A stretch of 64,000 nucleotides of DNA from Erysipelotrichales bacterium (GCA_910576855.1 CAJTJP010000007.1:1-64000); one strand, 5' to 3'. Shown: positions 25,560 to 33,442, counted from the first letter of the stretch. Notes: generated by a model from the letters alone, not told the origin. Program-made: numbers and translations.

Positions 25560-27513
25560 CAGCCGTTAAGCATAGTCCGGGAGCCCATGAAACAGGCATC
25601 CCCATTACCGATTCAATGGTTTTCAGATGTTCCTCTGCATTGCTTTTCGGTACCTCAACGATCACCTCGTCGTGCACATGCATAACGATCTTATATCCTC
25701 TATTATGTAAACTCATCATAGAATCTGCTAAACAGTCACGTGCAATCGCCTGTATCAAATTCTCGAACAGCTTACCGCCCCACACACTCACTCTTCCCCA
25801 TCCTCCAGAATACTTGATATGTCCGTTCTCGTCCTTTTCCGAAGACGAGCCATCATACCACAACTCTTTTCCGAAAGTACCCTTTTGTATACGAGGGTTG
25901 GCGTATGCGATTGCTCTGCCTGAGGGCAGGTGCGCAAATAGGATACCACTTTGATAGTTATAGTACATACCGTGGGCAACATCTACACGTTTCCGCTGCA
26001 TGACTGCCTTTTCTGCAGCTGCAAACACCGTATACCACATCTTAGCAATACGTGGTGAAGCGTTGCGCCATTTGACTTTAATTTCCTGCATTTCCTCTTG
26101 ACTGAGACCCATGGCTGCCCCGCCCATTCGTTCCAATGCTGATACGCCACCGCCGTACCCAAGCGCAAGCTCTGCTACTTTTCCTTTTTTTCTGAGCTCT
26201 GAGCCCTTGGTGATCTGTTCCATAGGCACATGGAACATCTGAGATGCGGAAGCCTCATATATCTTTCCATCATGAGCAAACACATCCTGCCGCCATTTTT
26301 CATCACAGAACCATGCAGTAACTCTAGCTTCAATAGCTGAGTAATCAGCGATCGCGAACATGTGTCCATTTGACGGTACTACCATCGTTCTGATCAGTGA
26401 TGACAGCGTATTGTTATATGTATCGTAAAATAGGTTCACCATATCGATATCGCCGTTTTGAATCATTTTTCTTGCACCGGCAATATCATCGAAGGTATTA
26501 CGCGGCAGATTCTGCGGTTGAAATATTCGTCCTGCCCATCTTCCTGTACGAGCACCGCCGTAAAACTGCAGCGTTCCTCTCAAACGACTGTCTTTGCACA
26601 CCGCCCGTGCGATAGCATCGTATTTGGTGATACTTGTCTTTCCGCTTTCTTGCCTGATTTCAAGTACCCTTCGCGTTTGCGGAGATAAAGCTTCATTTTT
26701 TAGTAAGGCAGCTACACCGTCTTTCGTAAGGTCATCAATTTTACTTCCTTCTTGTGCGCTCATCCATTCCTTTAATCTTTCTAATTGGCTGATACCGATA
26801 CCGCTTGTAATTTCCAAGCATTCTTGTTTCAGCCCCTCCGCATATCGCTCTGAAAATGAAAGTATCTGCGACACTAAGGACGTATCTATGCATAATCCTG
26901 TATCATTGATGATTTGATCCAACTGCCACAATTCATGTTCCTTTTTTGTTATCGGAAATCTTTTCAACCGATCAAATATCGCAATCTCGGTCCTGACATC
27001 TTGTCGATTGTATTCGATAAACTGCTGCCATTTATCAGGAGCGTGCTCAGGTTGATTACGGATGCGCCCACCGTTTACCTTTGTCGGTTTGCACGGTTTA
27101 CAGAAATAATTGATCAAAGCAGTTCCTTTGGTATCTTTCTGTTCATCCAGTTTTAAAACACTTGCTATTTTTCCTAAAGAACGCGGAAGCCCCAAGGTGC
27201 ATGCCCACACCATAGTACATAACCAACCCTGAGCATCCAGTCGATCCTGCAAATAAGATGACAAGCAGATACGCTCAAACATCGCATTGTGAGCAACCTT
27301 GATGATATTTGGGTCTTTGATACAGACTAATACAAATGACGGCAACGCCTCTTTCGTCAAGTCTAATACACGGACAGGGTCGTTATTAAACGTATAAGCA
27401 AAGAGGAGGATTTCAAAGTCCTCACTCTCAGCATATTTATACACGCCGCACTTCTCAAGATCGACACTACTGTAGGTCTCTATATCTATGTGCATGTAGT
27501 CAGGCATAAGCAT
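25525..27513 (-). CDS. Phage family A DNA polymerase
   Basis: A 662-residue DNA polymerase I-type enzyme. The N-terminus has a 3-prime to 5-prime exonuclease start (MHIDIETYSSVDLEKCGVY). Polymerase motif A is FAIADYSAIEARV near residue 395, motif B lies around KGKVAELALGYGGG, and motif C is MHVHDEVIVEVP near residue 622. It lacks a 5-prime nuclease domain, as usual for phages. Its start codon shares one base with the stop of the DUF2815 gene (TAATG), so translation is coupled. It replicates the phage genome with the adjacent primase-helicase. Confidence 0.92.
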   Translation of the reverse strand: MLMPDYMHIDIETYSSVDLEKCGVYKYAESEDFEILLFAYTFNNDPVRVLDLTKEALPSFVLVCIKDPNIIKVAHNAMFERICLSSYLQDRLDAQGWLCTMVWACTLGLPRSLGKIASVLKLDEQKDTKGTALINYFCKPCKPTKVNGGRIRNQPEHAPDKWQQFIEYNRQDVRTEIAIFDRLKRFPITKKEHELWQLDQIINDTGLCIDTSLVSQILSFSERYAEGLKQECLEITSGIGISQLERLKEWMSAQEGSKIDDLTKDGVAALLKNEALSPQTRRVLEIRQESGKTSITKYDAIARAVCKDSRLRGTLQFYGGARTGRWAGRIFQPQNLPRNTFDDIAGARKMIQNGDIDMVNLFYDTYNNTLSSLIRTMVVPSNGHMFAIADYSAIEARVTAWFCDEKWRQDVFAHDGKIYEASASQMFHVPMEQITKGSELRKKGKVAELALGYGGGVSALERMGGAAMGLSQEEMQEIKVKWRNASPRIAKMWYTVFAAAEKAVMQRKRVDVAHGMYYNYQSGILFAHLPSGRAIAYANPRIQKGTFGKELWYDGSSSEKDENGHIKYSGGWGRVSVWGGKLFENLIQAIARDCLADSMMSLHNRGYKIVMHVHDEVIVEVPKSNAEEHLKTIESVMGMPVSWAPGLCLTADGFISEYYKKD

Positions 27514-28091
27514 TACCTTAATAGATCATCTAAGTCGTCTTCTTCCTCTGTCTTAATATCACCGAAAGCTGTTTCCACTGACACTCTACTGGACAGCGCT
27601 TCTCCATCTCCGGCTTTCATAACACCGTTGAGCCCGCAGGCGACACCCCTGTTGCCCGCCGCATCAAACGGATAAAATGATAGGTTCGCATACACGTAGC
27701 AGCCGCTGTATACATGTTCATCGGCAGCTTCGATGGAAATATATTCATGCTTTTTTTCATCTACGATAAAGGGACGGCTCTTACAATTGCCATTAATAAA
27801 GTAAGAATCTGCATATGCCTCGTCATCGGGGCGCTCCTCATCGCCGTTGCGCAACGGTAATTTCAGCTTAGGCGGCTTCTTACCGCCCCACTTTGTTTCT
27901 ATTCCTCGTTGCGTTGCCATTTTGATCGCCGTTGCGATCTTTTCCAAAGTCTTTTTATCGCTTTTTGGAATGATGAAGGAAGCGCTGAATTTCTTTTCCT
28001 GCCCCTCCTGTAAAGCGACTGCTTCTGTTAAATGAGCGTAGCTCAATCTTACTTTTCCTGTTGTTACTAAAATAGGTCCGTTGTTTGACAT
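27513..28091 (-). CDS. DUF2815 family protein (likely ssDNA-binding)
   Basis: A 192-residue protein of the DUF2815 family: GPILVTTGKVRLSYAHL, FSASFIIPKSDKKTLEKI, the FINGNCKSRPFIVD region and VYSGCYVYANLSFYPFD. In phages it lies next to DUF2800 and a family A polymerase. A single-stranded DNA-binding fold is thought likely for the family. An acidic tail (EEEDDLDDLLR) fits that idea, since SSB proteins often end in acidic tips for partner binding. The biochemical role is inferred. Confidence 0.8.
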   Translation of the reverse strand: MSNNGPILVTTGKVRLSYAHLTEAVALQEGQEKKFSASFIIPKSDKKTLEKIATAIKMATQRGIETKWGGKKPPKLKLPLRNGDEERPDDEAYADSYFINGNCKSRPFIVDEKKHEYISIEAADEHVYSGCYVYANLSFYPFDAAGNRGVACGLNGVMKAGDGEALSSRVSVETAFGDIKTEEEDDLDDLLR

Positions 28092-28342
28092 GTTGTTTTT
28101 TCCTCCTGTTTATTTATGATTTCTTCTAAAGCATACGCATTGTCAAAGTCGCATGCGTTTTCTCTTGCATACCGCTCATCAATCGGATATAGGTAATTGA
28201 TGTTGGTACATGCCGCCGTATCTCCTGTGTCGTACCATACAAAGGCGGTACCTTTCTTTCTTGGATTCAGGCGTTTTACTTTTCCCAATTCTCGTTTGTA
28301 TCCGGGGTCATAGACAACGAGCTGTCCTGCTTCTACATTCAT
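28067..28342 (-). CDS. Hypothetical phage early protein
   Basis: A 91-residue protein with a beta-rich N-terminus (GQLVVYDPGYKRELGKVKRLN), resembling a small SH3/KOW-like fold, and a charged C-terminus. It overlaps DUF2800 by 4 bases (ATGA) and DUF2815 by 25, so it belongs to the same operon. I do not recognise a characterised family. Its place between two DNA-processing proteins suggests replication or recombination. Confidence 0.6.
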   Translation of the reverse strand: MNVEAGQLVVYDPGYKRELGKVKRLNPRKKGTAFVWYDTGDTAACTNINYLYPIDERYARENACDFDNAYALEEIINKQEEKTTCQTTDLF

Positions 28343-29472
28343 GAATTCGCCTCGATATCCTTGAAAGCCTCATCGGCTGTAATATCTTCATAAGGCTTGC
28401 GCTTATCGTTTAGCGGGGCTATAGCCGGACTACCTTTCGGTTTATCAATATAGCCGGCAGACAAGATCGTAAAATCTTTCTTTCCTACGAGCTTTTCAAG
28501 TTGAGTGATCGGCTTTAACTGAGATATCTGTTCCATTGTATATCCTTTTTCTACCAGTTCCGTACACAGACCCGGCTCATCAATTACCTTACGTCGGGCG
28601 TTGCTTTCCACCACTTTATAGCCTTCTATGGTTTCTCCGTTGAGCATTTGTGACAAGGCGTACCCTTCGATATCCTCGCACCATGACTTTATCTCTTTCA
28701 AACGAGGAAGCAGCATTGCCAATTCCTCATGTGTCAACATCTTATCGCTGCCTTCATTTTCCACAAATGTTTTTAGATTCTTGCGAGCTCGTGCTCTACA
28801 GGATTCTTTAGCTAAGCACCAACGACATTGAGTTTCACCGGGATTAAACTCTCCCTCTCCTTTGTAGGCTTGATCTGCTGCCGGCTTAACAACGGTATCG
28901 CCCCATTCCGTCAACTCGGATACTGTCAACTCTTCTGTGCTAATGTTCCCGATTCGCGGTTGGTAGATATGTACTTTGACTTTATCAAAGTCATAAATAA
29001 GACTGTAGGTGCTGATTGCGCCCAGTGCGTATAGTCTTAATTGTGGGTTACTGATTGCGCTGACTGAGATGTTTCGTCCGTACTTTAGGTCAATGATATG
29101 ACAGGTGTTGTCTGCGATAATTACCGCATCACCTGTTCCCTGTCCTTCTCGAGCCCATTCACTATAATCTAAGCGCTCCTCAATGAACAATTTGGCCTTG
29201 TGATCCGCCTTCTTAGCAGCATTAAACTGCTCAACTACGTATCCACAGTAGTCGTTCGTGTATCGATCTATTTCAGCTTCACAAACGACTCTGTCTTCAG
29301 TTCCATTGGTATAGTTTCTAAGCTTCACCTCAGCGACACGGTGTGCTTCGGTTCCTTCTGCAGCCCACTCCGATTCTTTTTCCGGCATCCCTTCAGTCAG
29401 CTTGACGGAGGGAGGGCAAGCAAGCCATCTTGCGGAGCTCGAAGCGCTCAGCCTCGCATGCTCTCCCGGCAT
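28339..29472 (-). CDS. DUF2800 family protein (Cas4/RecB-like nuclease)
   Basis: A 377-residue DUF2800 protein: the start SASSSARWLACPPSVKLTEG is the usual N-terminal motif with its first cysteine. The nuclease core has GQGTGDAVIIADNTCHIIDLKYG (D...D-x-K) near residue 115, and a C-terminal group of cysteines (QCRWCLAKESCRAR) is consistent with a Cas4-like iron-sulphur cluster. It would act in DNA end processing or recombination during phage replication. Its start shares one base with the preceding stop (TAATG). Confidence 0.85.
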   Translation of the reverse strand: MPGEHARLSASSSARWLACPPSVKLTEGMPEKESEWAAEGTEAHRVAEVKLRNYTNGTEDRVVCEAEIDRYTNDYCGYVVEQFNAAKKADHKAKLFIEERLDYSEWAREGQGTGDAVIIADNTCHIIDLKYGRNISVSAISNPQLRLYALGAISTYSLIYDFDKVKVHIYQPRIGNISTEELTVSELTEWGDTVVKPAADQAYKGEGEFNPGETQCRWCLAKESCRARARKNLKTFVENEGSDKMLTHEELAMLLPRLKEIKSWCEDIEGYALSQMLNGETIEGYKVVESNARRKVIDEPGLCTELVEKGYTMEQISQLKPITQLEKLVGKKDFTILSAGYIDKPKGSPAIAPLNDKRKPYEDITADEAFKDIEANS

Positions 29473-30059
29473 TATGCCTCGCCCCCAATCAGACTATCCA
29501 AGGACTTGTTAAACTCAAGGTAGGCCGATTCCTTTAAAGAAGAGAGATTAGCCACTCCATATGAATTCAAAAGCTCTCTCAGCTTCGGTCGATTTATATC
29601 TTTATTCTGCCTAACAAACGCTGTAGCTTTCTCCATAATTTTATCTACTGAAATCCGTTCAGCGGGTTCTGTCTTAGCACCTTTTTTCTTTTTCTTTAAA
29701 GCAGACAAAGCTTCTTTTTCTGCTTTCCCCCATTTACCGGAAGGGATACCACCATATGTGCCATCGCTGCTGTATTTAGCCAATATATCTTTCACAACGT
29801 CCTGCTTATCGGCATCTAACAGCTTATCGAATGCAATATGCATATCTTTATATGCCTCATAATACACACCTGTAGCAGGGTCAATGCAAGAATCGGCATC
29901 CACAATCTCGGGCTTATCTGCAGGGGCTGTTTCAAGTTTTTCTTGTTTCTCTTCTACCTCTTTTACGACCACTTCTCTGAAGACATCTGACTTAGCACGG
30001 CTAAGTACGACTCCTAATTCTCGTAATTCATCAAAATTGCCTTCAAAACTAAATTTCAT
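29472..30059 (-). CDS. Hypothetical phage early protein with Lys-rich linker
   Basis: A 195-residue protein. Residues 1-40 form a compact start (MKFSFEGNFDELRELGVVLS), followed by an acidic, low-complexity linker, a short GTYGGIPSGKWGKAEKEAL region and a KKKKKG basic patch. The C-terminal 65 residues are helical (DKIMEKATAFVRQNKDINRPKLREL). Similar proteins sit at the start of DUF2800 operons in other Firmicutes phages as I recall, but no function is assigned. The basic and helical C-terminus could bind DNA or a protein partner. Confidence 0.65.
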   Translation of the reverse strand: MKFSFEGNFDELRELGVVLSRAKSDVFREVVVKEVEEKQEKLETAPADKPEIVDADSCIDPATGVYYEAYKDMHIAFDKLLDADKQDVVKDILAKYSSDGTYGGIPSGKWGKAEKEALSALKKKKKGAKTEPAERISVDKIMEKATAFVRQNKDINRPKLRELLNSYGVANLSSLKESAYLEFNKSLDSLIGGEA

Positions 30060-30061
30060 TT

Positions 30062-30202
30062 TTATCGTTCCTCCTTAATTTCGTCATCTAAACAGTTGTA
30101 ATATTCATCCTGCAGCTCCTCATAGCTTTTCCCTAATTCTGCCTCTCCATCATGATCGGGACTGCCATGAGGCGGTTCGGGTTTATATCTGAAAGGAATC
30201 AT
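30062..30202 (-). CDS. Small acidic phage protein of 46 residues
   Basis: The ATG at 30202 opens a 46-residue frame (MIPFRYKPEPPHGSPDHDGE, then a helix ELGKSYEELQDEYY, then NCLDDEIKEER). It overlaps the 3D-domain gene by 4 bases (ATGA) and ends just before the next start; its last codons carry the AAGGAGG ribosome site for that gene. Strong coupling on both sides makes it likely real. Function unknown. Confidence 0.6.
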   Translation of the reverse strand: MIPFRYKPEPPHGSPDHDGEAELGKSYEELQDEYYNCLDDEIKEER

Positions 30203-30474
30203 CTTCTTTTCTCCTTCACCTTCACTTCTTCATACCTCACGCCGATTACCTTTGATTCAGCTTCGGTACCGACAAACATATCGATGATGTTGCCCTTGAT
30301 CGCTCCTCCTGTGTCCTCTGCGATGTATTCTTGACCGTCAATCAACACTGTGCTGCCTATCGGTATCACATCAGGATCAACCGCTATCGTTCTGCCTATC
30401 TGTGGTTCTGTGCCTGAATAGGTACGCCCTGTACAGCCTTTGCAATCAGCGCCGTATGCAGTTATTTTAAACAC
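30199..30474 (-). CDS. 3D-domain (RlpA/YuiC-like) protein
   Basis: A 91-residue protein that is almost entirely a 3D domain: ITAYGADCKGCTGRTYSGT, GRTIAVDPDVIPIGSTVLI, EYIAEDTGGAIKGNIIDMFVG. The three aspartates of the family (in the AVDP, AEDTGG and IIDMF segments) are present. Family members such as the resuscitation-promoting-factor-like YuiC are lytic transglycosylases. The start is a GTG with little ribosome site and there is no signal peptide, so export would need a holin or other route. Its place in the early region rather than a lysis cassette is odd. Confidence 0.8.
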   Translation of the reverse strand: MFKITAYGADCKGCTGRTYSGTEPQIGRTIAVDPDVIPIGSTVLIDGQEYIAEDTGGAIKGNIIDMFVGTEAESKVIGVRYEEVKVKEKRR

Positions 30475-30486
30475 CCCTAGAGATGT

Positions 30487-30711
30487 TCATTTGACTTCTT
30501 TCAGTTGCTCGATCTGAGCGTTCAGCTCATCGATTTCTAGGTTCTTAGAAACAATCACTTGTTCCATTTGTTCCACGATTTTCTGTTCGGCTATGTAATT
30601 GTCGTTCAGTTTGTTCCACTCTGATGTATGGTGGTCGCTCCCCCATTTCATCCATAGGCAGCATATAACAAACATTAAGATGCAACACGCTTTCCATTGG
30701 TTTCTACTCAT
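30487..30711 (-). CDS. Small single-pass membrane protein with coiled coil
   Basis: A 74-residue protein: a basic start (MSRNQWKA), one transmembrane segment (CCILMFVICCLWMKW) and a C-terminal coiled coil (QMEQVIVSKNLEIDELNAQIEQLKEV). It overlaps the cysteine-repeat gene by 8 bases. The layout resembles spanin i-subunits, but no partner gene or Gram-negative setting is present, so that is not claimed. It could anchor the adjacent cysteine-repeat or 3D-domain protein at the membrane. Confidence 0.6.
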   Translation of the reverse strand: MSRNQWKACCILMFVICCLWMKWGSDHHTSEWNKLNDNYIAEQKIVEQMEQVIVSKNLEIDELNAQIEQLKEVK

Positions 30712-31339
30712 GGATTACCTCCTCCAATTCAAACAGAGCTTTCACTTTCTGAATCTCTTTCAAGTACTGCTCACGGTATATATCATTATCAGCGTGCGTT
30801 TTTAATACTGCTTTTTCAAATTCCTCTAAATCACCACGGAAACAACCGCACACCACTTGAAGCGGTTTTCCGTTATTGGTTTTGCCATAATAAAATGTAG
30901 TCTGATCCTTTCTAGAGCCGATATGATCGGTGCGATATAATGCTGGATTTTCTGTATATCCATAGCAACCACGGCAATCACAGCAACCGCAGCAATTATC
31001 GCAATTACGGCAACCACGGCAATCACAGCAATTACTGCAATTATAGCAACCACGGCAATCACAGCAATTACTGCAATTATAGCAACCACAGCAATTACGG
31101 CAATAATGGCAATTACGGCAATAATGGCAATTATGGCAATAATGGCAATTATGGCAATAATGGCAATTACGGCAATAATGGCAATTATGGCAATAATGGC
31201 AATTACGGCAATTATGGCAATTATGGCAATAACGGCAATTACAAAGACTATCACTTCTTTTTTTTGCCTCAGCCTCGCTTAGGGTATCATTCCAACGATT
31301 ATTGTTTTCGTCGATCCAATATCCGTTTTCATGTTTCAT
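30704..31339 (-). CDS. Cysteine-every-third-residue repeat protein
   Basis: A 211-residue phage protein. Residues 1-30 (ENGYWIDENNNRWNDTLSEAEAKK) form a charged start. Residues about 32-128 are a run of roughly 37 cysteines at every third position, C-x-x-C-x-x, with x mostly His/Asn/Arg/Tyr in the first half (CHNCHYC, CRNC) and Gly/Asp/Ser in the second (CCDCRGC). Residues about 130-211 are a normal folded tail with VCGCFRGDLEEFEKAVLKTH. Regular C-x-x-C spacing suggests a metal-loaded or disulphide-stacked solenoid. Related cysteine-repeat proteins occur in other phages as I recall, but the function is unknown. AAGGAGG precedes the ATG. Confidence 0.75.
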   Translation of the reverse strand: MKHENGYWIDENNNRWNDTLSEAEAKKRSDSLCNCRYCHNCHNCRNCHYCHNCHYCRNCHYCHNCHYCHNCHYCRNCHYCRNCCGCYNCSNCCDCRGCYNCSNCCDCRGCRNCDNCCGCCDCRGCYGYTENPALYRTDHIGSRKDQTTFYYGKTNNGKPLQVVCGCFRGDLEEFEKAVLKTHADNDIYREQYLKEIQKVKALFELEEVIHE

Positions 31340-31365
31340 CTTGTTTTCTCCTCCTTGATTTTAAC

Positions 31366-31393
31366 GCTCACATCGTTTATAATTAATGTGAGC
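31366..31393. promoter_or_regulatory. Perfect 8-bp dyad upstream of the cysteine-repeat gene
   Basis: GCTCACAT and ATGTGAGC flank a 12-base AT-rich centre that on the minus strand contains ATTATAAA, so the dyad could be an operator over a -10 box or a hairpin in the leader of the cysteine-repeat gene. Confidence 0.4.
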
Positions 31394-31412
31394 TATCTAT
31401 CTGGATGCCGGA

Positions 31413-31688
31413 CTAGTCAGGAAGGGCATCCTTTTCTTTTTGTATCTGGCGTTCCAATTTCGCCATACGGTGGATATCACTTTCTTTGAAGTTAAACATT
31501 TCAAGAAGATATTTGTAGTATGCCTTGCCTTCAAAATTAAGGTATCCATCTTCAACAGCTTTTTGTCGGCATCTTTCCAACACTTCGCCCGCCCTATCCC
31601 AACTACATTGAAGAAATTTTCTTATATCAGTTTTATTGAGATATTGTTTGAAAATAATTTCTTCTCGCACAATGTTGATTCCTTGCAT
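31413..31688 (-). CDS. Small phage early protein, possible DNA-binding/excisionase-like
   Basis: A 91-residue helical protein: residues 15-50 (YLNKTDIRKFLQCSWDRAGEVLERCRQKAVEDGYL) look like a winged-helix or excisionase-type fold, followed by a coiled C-terminus. It is the first long gene downstream of the Cro-like repressor and operator O1, so it is probably among the first transcribed on induction. The AGGAGG site is close to its ATG. Excisionase or early regulator is a guess from place and size. Confidence 0.6.
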   Translation of the reverse strand: MQGINIVREEIIFKQYLNKTDIRKFLQCSWDRAGEVLERCRQKAVEDGYLNFEGKAYYKYLLEMFNFKESDIHRMAKLERQIQKEKDALPD

Positions 31689-31747
31689 TTTACTTCACCT
31701 CCTTTCTATGTTGTGTTTTGCCGTGTCACGAAGCGAATTCCACAACT

Positions 31748-31765
31748 TGTTAAGTATACTTAACA
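31748..31765. promoter_or_regulatory. Operator O1: perfect 18-bp palindrome
   Basis: TGTTAAGTATACTTAACA reads the same on both strands. It lies between the Cro-like gene and the next early gene. The same motif, slightly changed, appears twice in the divergent cI-cro region, so this is most likely a repressor operator controlling early read-through. Confidence 0.75.
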
Positions 31766-31771
31766 TAAGGG

Positions 31772-31960
31772 TTAACAAAAAATATCACTTATCTTTACAC
31801 CTAGACACTTTGAAATTTTTTTCAAAAGTTTGACACTAACATTAACTTCATCGCCATTTTCCAAAGCGCTTATAGTTGTCCTGTTTACTCCAGACTTAGC
31901 GGATAATTCCTCTTGCGTTAAACCTGCTTTTAAGCGATATTCTTTAACTTTATATTTCAC
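31772..31960 (-). CDS. Cro-like XRE-family repressor
   Basis: A 62-residue protein that is one helix-turn-helix domain (KAGLTQEELSAKSGVNRTTISALENGDEV). It starts at a GTG (31960) behind GGAGGG. It is divergent from the CI-type gene, with the promoter and two operators between them. Small XRE proteins at this place act as Cro, promoting lytic growth. The promoter has TTGACA and TATACT boxes 17 bases apart, the strongest seen in the prophage. Confidence 0.85.
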   Translation of the reverse strand: MKYKVKEYRLKAGLTQEELSAKSGVNRTTISALENGDEVNVSVKLLKKISKCLGVKISDIFC

Positions 31961-31975
31961 AGTATCCCTCCTTTC

Positions 31976-32022
31976 GTGTTAAGTATACTAAACACTTTGC
32001 GGTGTGTCAAGTATTTTTAACA
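31976..32022. promoter_or_regulatory. cI-cro control region: operators O2 and O3 over the rightward early promoter
   Basis: The minus-strand promoter for the cro-like gene has -35 TTGACA (complement at 32005-32010) and -10 TATACT (complement at 31982-31987) with a 17-base spacer. A near-perfect palindrome (31976-31995) covers the -10 and a degenerate copy (32005-32022) covers the -35. Both match the O1 consensus TTAAGTATACTTAA. This is a lambda-like layout. Confidence 0.75.
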
Positions 32023-32028
32023 AAATTA

Positions 32029-32057
32029 TTGAAATCTAGATATACTTTGTGTATAAT
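32029..32057 (+). promoter_or_regulatory. Promoter of the CI-type repressor gene
   Basis: TTGAAA at 32029-32034 and TATAAT at 32052-32057 are 17 bases apart, followed by AAAGGAG and the ATG at 32081. The start lies next to O3, allowing self-regulation by the repressor. Confidence 0.75.
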
Positions 32058-32080
32058 ATAGTTAACAAAGGAGCAACACT

Positions 32081-32713
32081 ATGAAATTATCTGAAATATT
32101 AAAGCAATACAGAATTACGAACAATCTTTCTATGAGAGAATTTGCTAAGAGATGCAATGTGAGTAACGCATATATTTCACTTATCGAAAGTGGTGAAACG
32201 AAATCGCCATCACTTGATATGATTTCTAAATTAGCTGCAGGCATGCTGATGGACTCAAACGATCTTATAAAAGCCATGGACGATGATACTGTAATTTCTG
32301 TAAAACCTAAAAAAAATTCCGGTGTACGAATACCCGTGCTTGGCAAAGTTATAGCAGGCATCCCTATTGAAGCTATCGAGGAAATTATTGATTATGAGGA
32401 AATAACAGAACAAATGGCACGCACAGGTGATTTCTTTGCATTGCAAATCACTGGTGATAGTATGGAACCAGAAATGCGAGAAAAAGATATTGTTATCGTA
32501 AAAAAACAAAATGATATAGATAGTGGGCAAATCGGTATCGTACTTGTGAATGGTGATGAAGCGACCGTAAAAAAAGTATTAAAGAAGGAAAACGGCATCA
32601 TGCTCGTTCCTTTTAACAATAACTATGATCCGCTTTTTTATGATCAATATGATATCGAAACTAAACCAGTAAATATTATTGGACGAGTAGTTGAATTAAG
32701 AAAAAAATATTGA
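32081..32713 (+). CDS. CI-type lysogeny repressor with S24 self-cleavage domain
   Basis: A 210-residue protein. Residues 8-60 are an XRE helix-turn-helix (NLSMREFAKRCNVSNAYISLIESG). A linker carries VLGKVIAGIPIEA with the Ala-Gly type cleavage site near residue 90. The S24 domain has catalytic Ser in GDSMEPEM near residue 127 and Lys in EATVKKV near 165. This is a classical RecA-sensitive repressor, so SOS-inducible lysogeny is expected. It is divergent from the cro-like gene and has its own promoter. Confidence 0.92.
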   Translation: MKLSEILKQYRITNNLSMREFAKRCNVSNAYISLIESGETKSPSLDMISKLAAGMLMDSNDLIKAMDDDTVISVKPKKNSGVRIPVLGKVIAGIPIEAIEEIIDYEEITEQMARTGDFFALQITGDSMEPEMREKDIVIVKKQNDIDSGQIGIVLVNGDEATVKKVLKKENGIMLVPFNNNYDPLFYDQYDIETKPVNIIGRVVELRKKY

Positions 32714-32731
32714 CGCATGGAGGAGAAAATT

Positions 32732-33409
32732 ATGGGACTATTTAAAAAAAACAAAAAGATAAAAGGTGATGAATACAATAAGAGTGCAAACGATGAAAAA
32801 CTTACCACTATCTGTAATCTTTATCAAGGAAGCCCTAATAAATATGGGACCTATGTTTTAAGTGCCTTTACCCTTTATTATAATGATACCAACAATCTAT
32901 ATCAAATAGAAAAAGGCGGTAGAAGATTTGATATTTTGGATATAGAGTGGAAAGGAAAAAACATTATCAATAATACAATCTCTATTAGCAATACTACTGG
33001 AAACGAGAAAAACAAACGTACAGGCAGAGTTCTTGGCGCAACACTTGGCACAGTAATTGCACCCGGCATAGGCACTGTGATCGGCGCTGCACACGGAACA
33101 GGAAACTCAAAAAGTAAAAATTCCGAAACAACAGTAACTAAATCTTATGAACAAGTAAAAGAGGAAGTGTCTGATATTATTCTATGTGTTAAATATGAAT
33201 CAGGAGAAACAGAAAAATTAAAGTATCAATGCTATGAGAAGCAAGCAAACATTTTACTCAGCTTACTTGGAAAAGAAGGATATATCAATTCAAATGATGA
33301 TAACAATTCCCCCTACGGTGAAATAAAGCAGCTAAAAGAATTGTTAGATATGGGCGCTATAACACAGGAAGAATTCGATGCTAAAAAGAGAGAGTTATTA
33401 GGATTATAA
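32732..33409 (+). CDS. SHOCT-domain protein in the lysogeny module
   Basis: About 225 residues. The ATG at 32732 is preferred because GGAGGAG lies 6 bases upstream, inside the longer open frame. It has a beta-rich N-terminal PH-like domain, a short Gly-rich hydrophobic stretch (GRVLGATLGTVIAPGIGTVIGAA) that could be a membrane hairpin, and a C-terminal SHOCT motif (IKQLKELLDMGAITQEEFDAKKRELLGL). It lies 19 bases after the repressor and is likely co-expressed in the lysogen, so it may serve superinfection exclusion or another host-fitness role. That is inferred. Confidence 0.75.
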   Translation: MGLFKKNKKIKGDEYNKSANDEKLTTICNLYQGSPNKYGTYVLSAFTLYYNDTNNLYQIEKGGRRFDILDIEWKGKNIINNTISISNTTGNEKNKRTGRVLGATLGTVIAPGIGTVIGAAHGTGNSKSKNSETTVTKSYEQVKEEVSDIILCVKYESGETEKLKYQCYEKQANILLSLLGKEGYINSNDDNNSPYGEIKQLKELLDMGAITQEEFDAKKRELLGL

Positions 33410-33442
33410 AAACTTGTGCATAACACAAGGGAGCATACCAAA

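Noticed and set aside
30960-31245. Short tandem repeats that could suggest a CRISPR array
   Set aside because: The units run on without unique spacers and encode protein repeats; no cas genes are present.
30826-31386. Long Ile/Val/Ala and Asn/Gly/Tyr repeat frames over the cysteine-repeat gene
   Set aside because: They are other-frame readings of the same tandem repeat; only the cysteine frame has normal folded ends and an AAGGAGG site.
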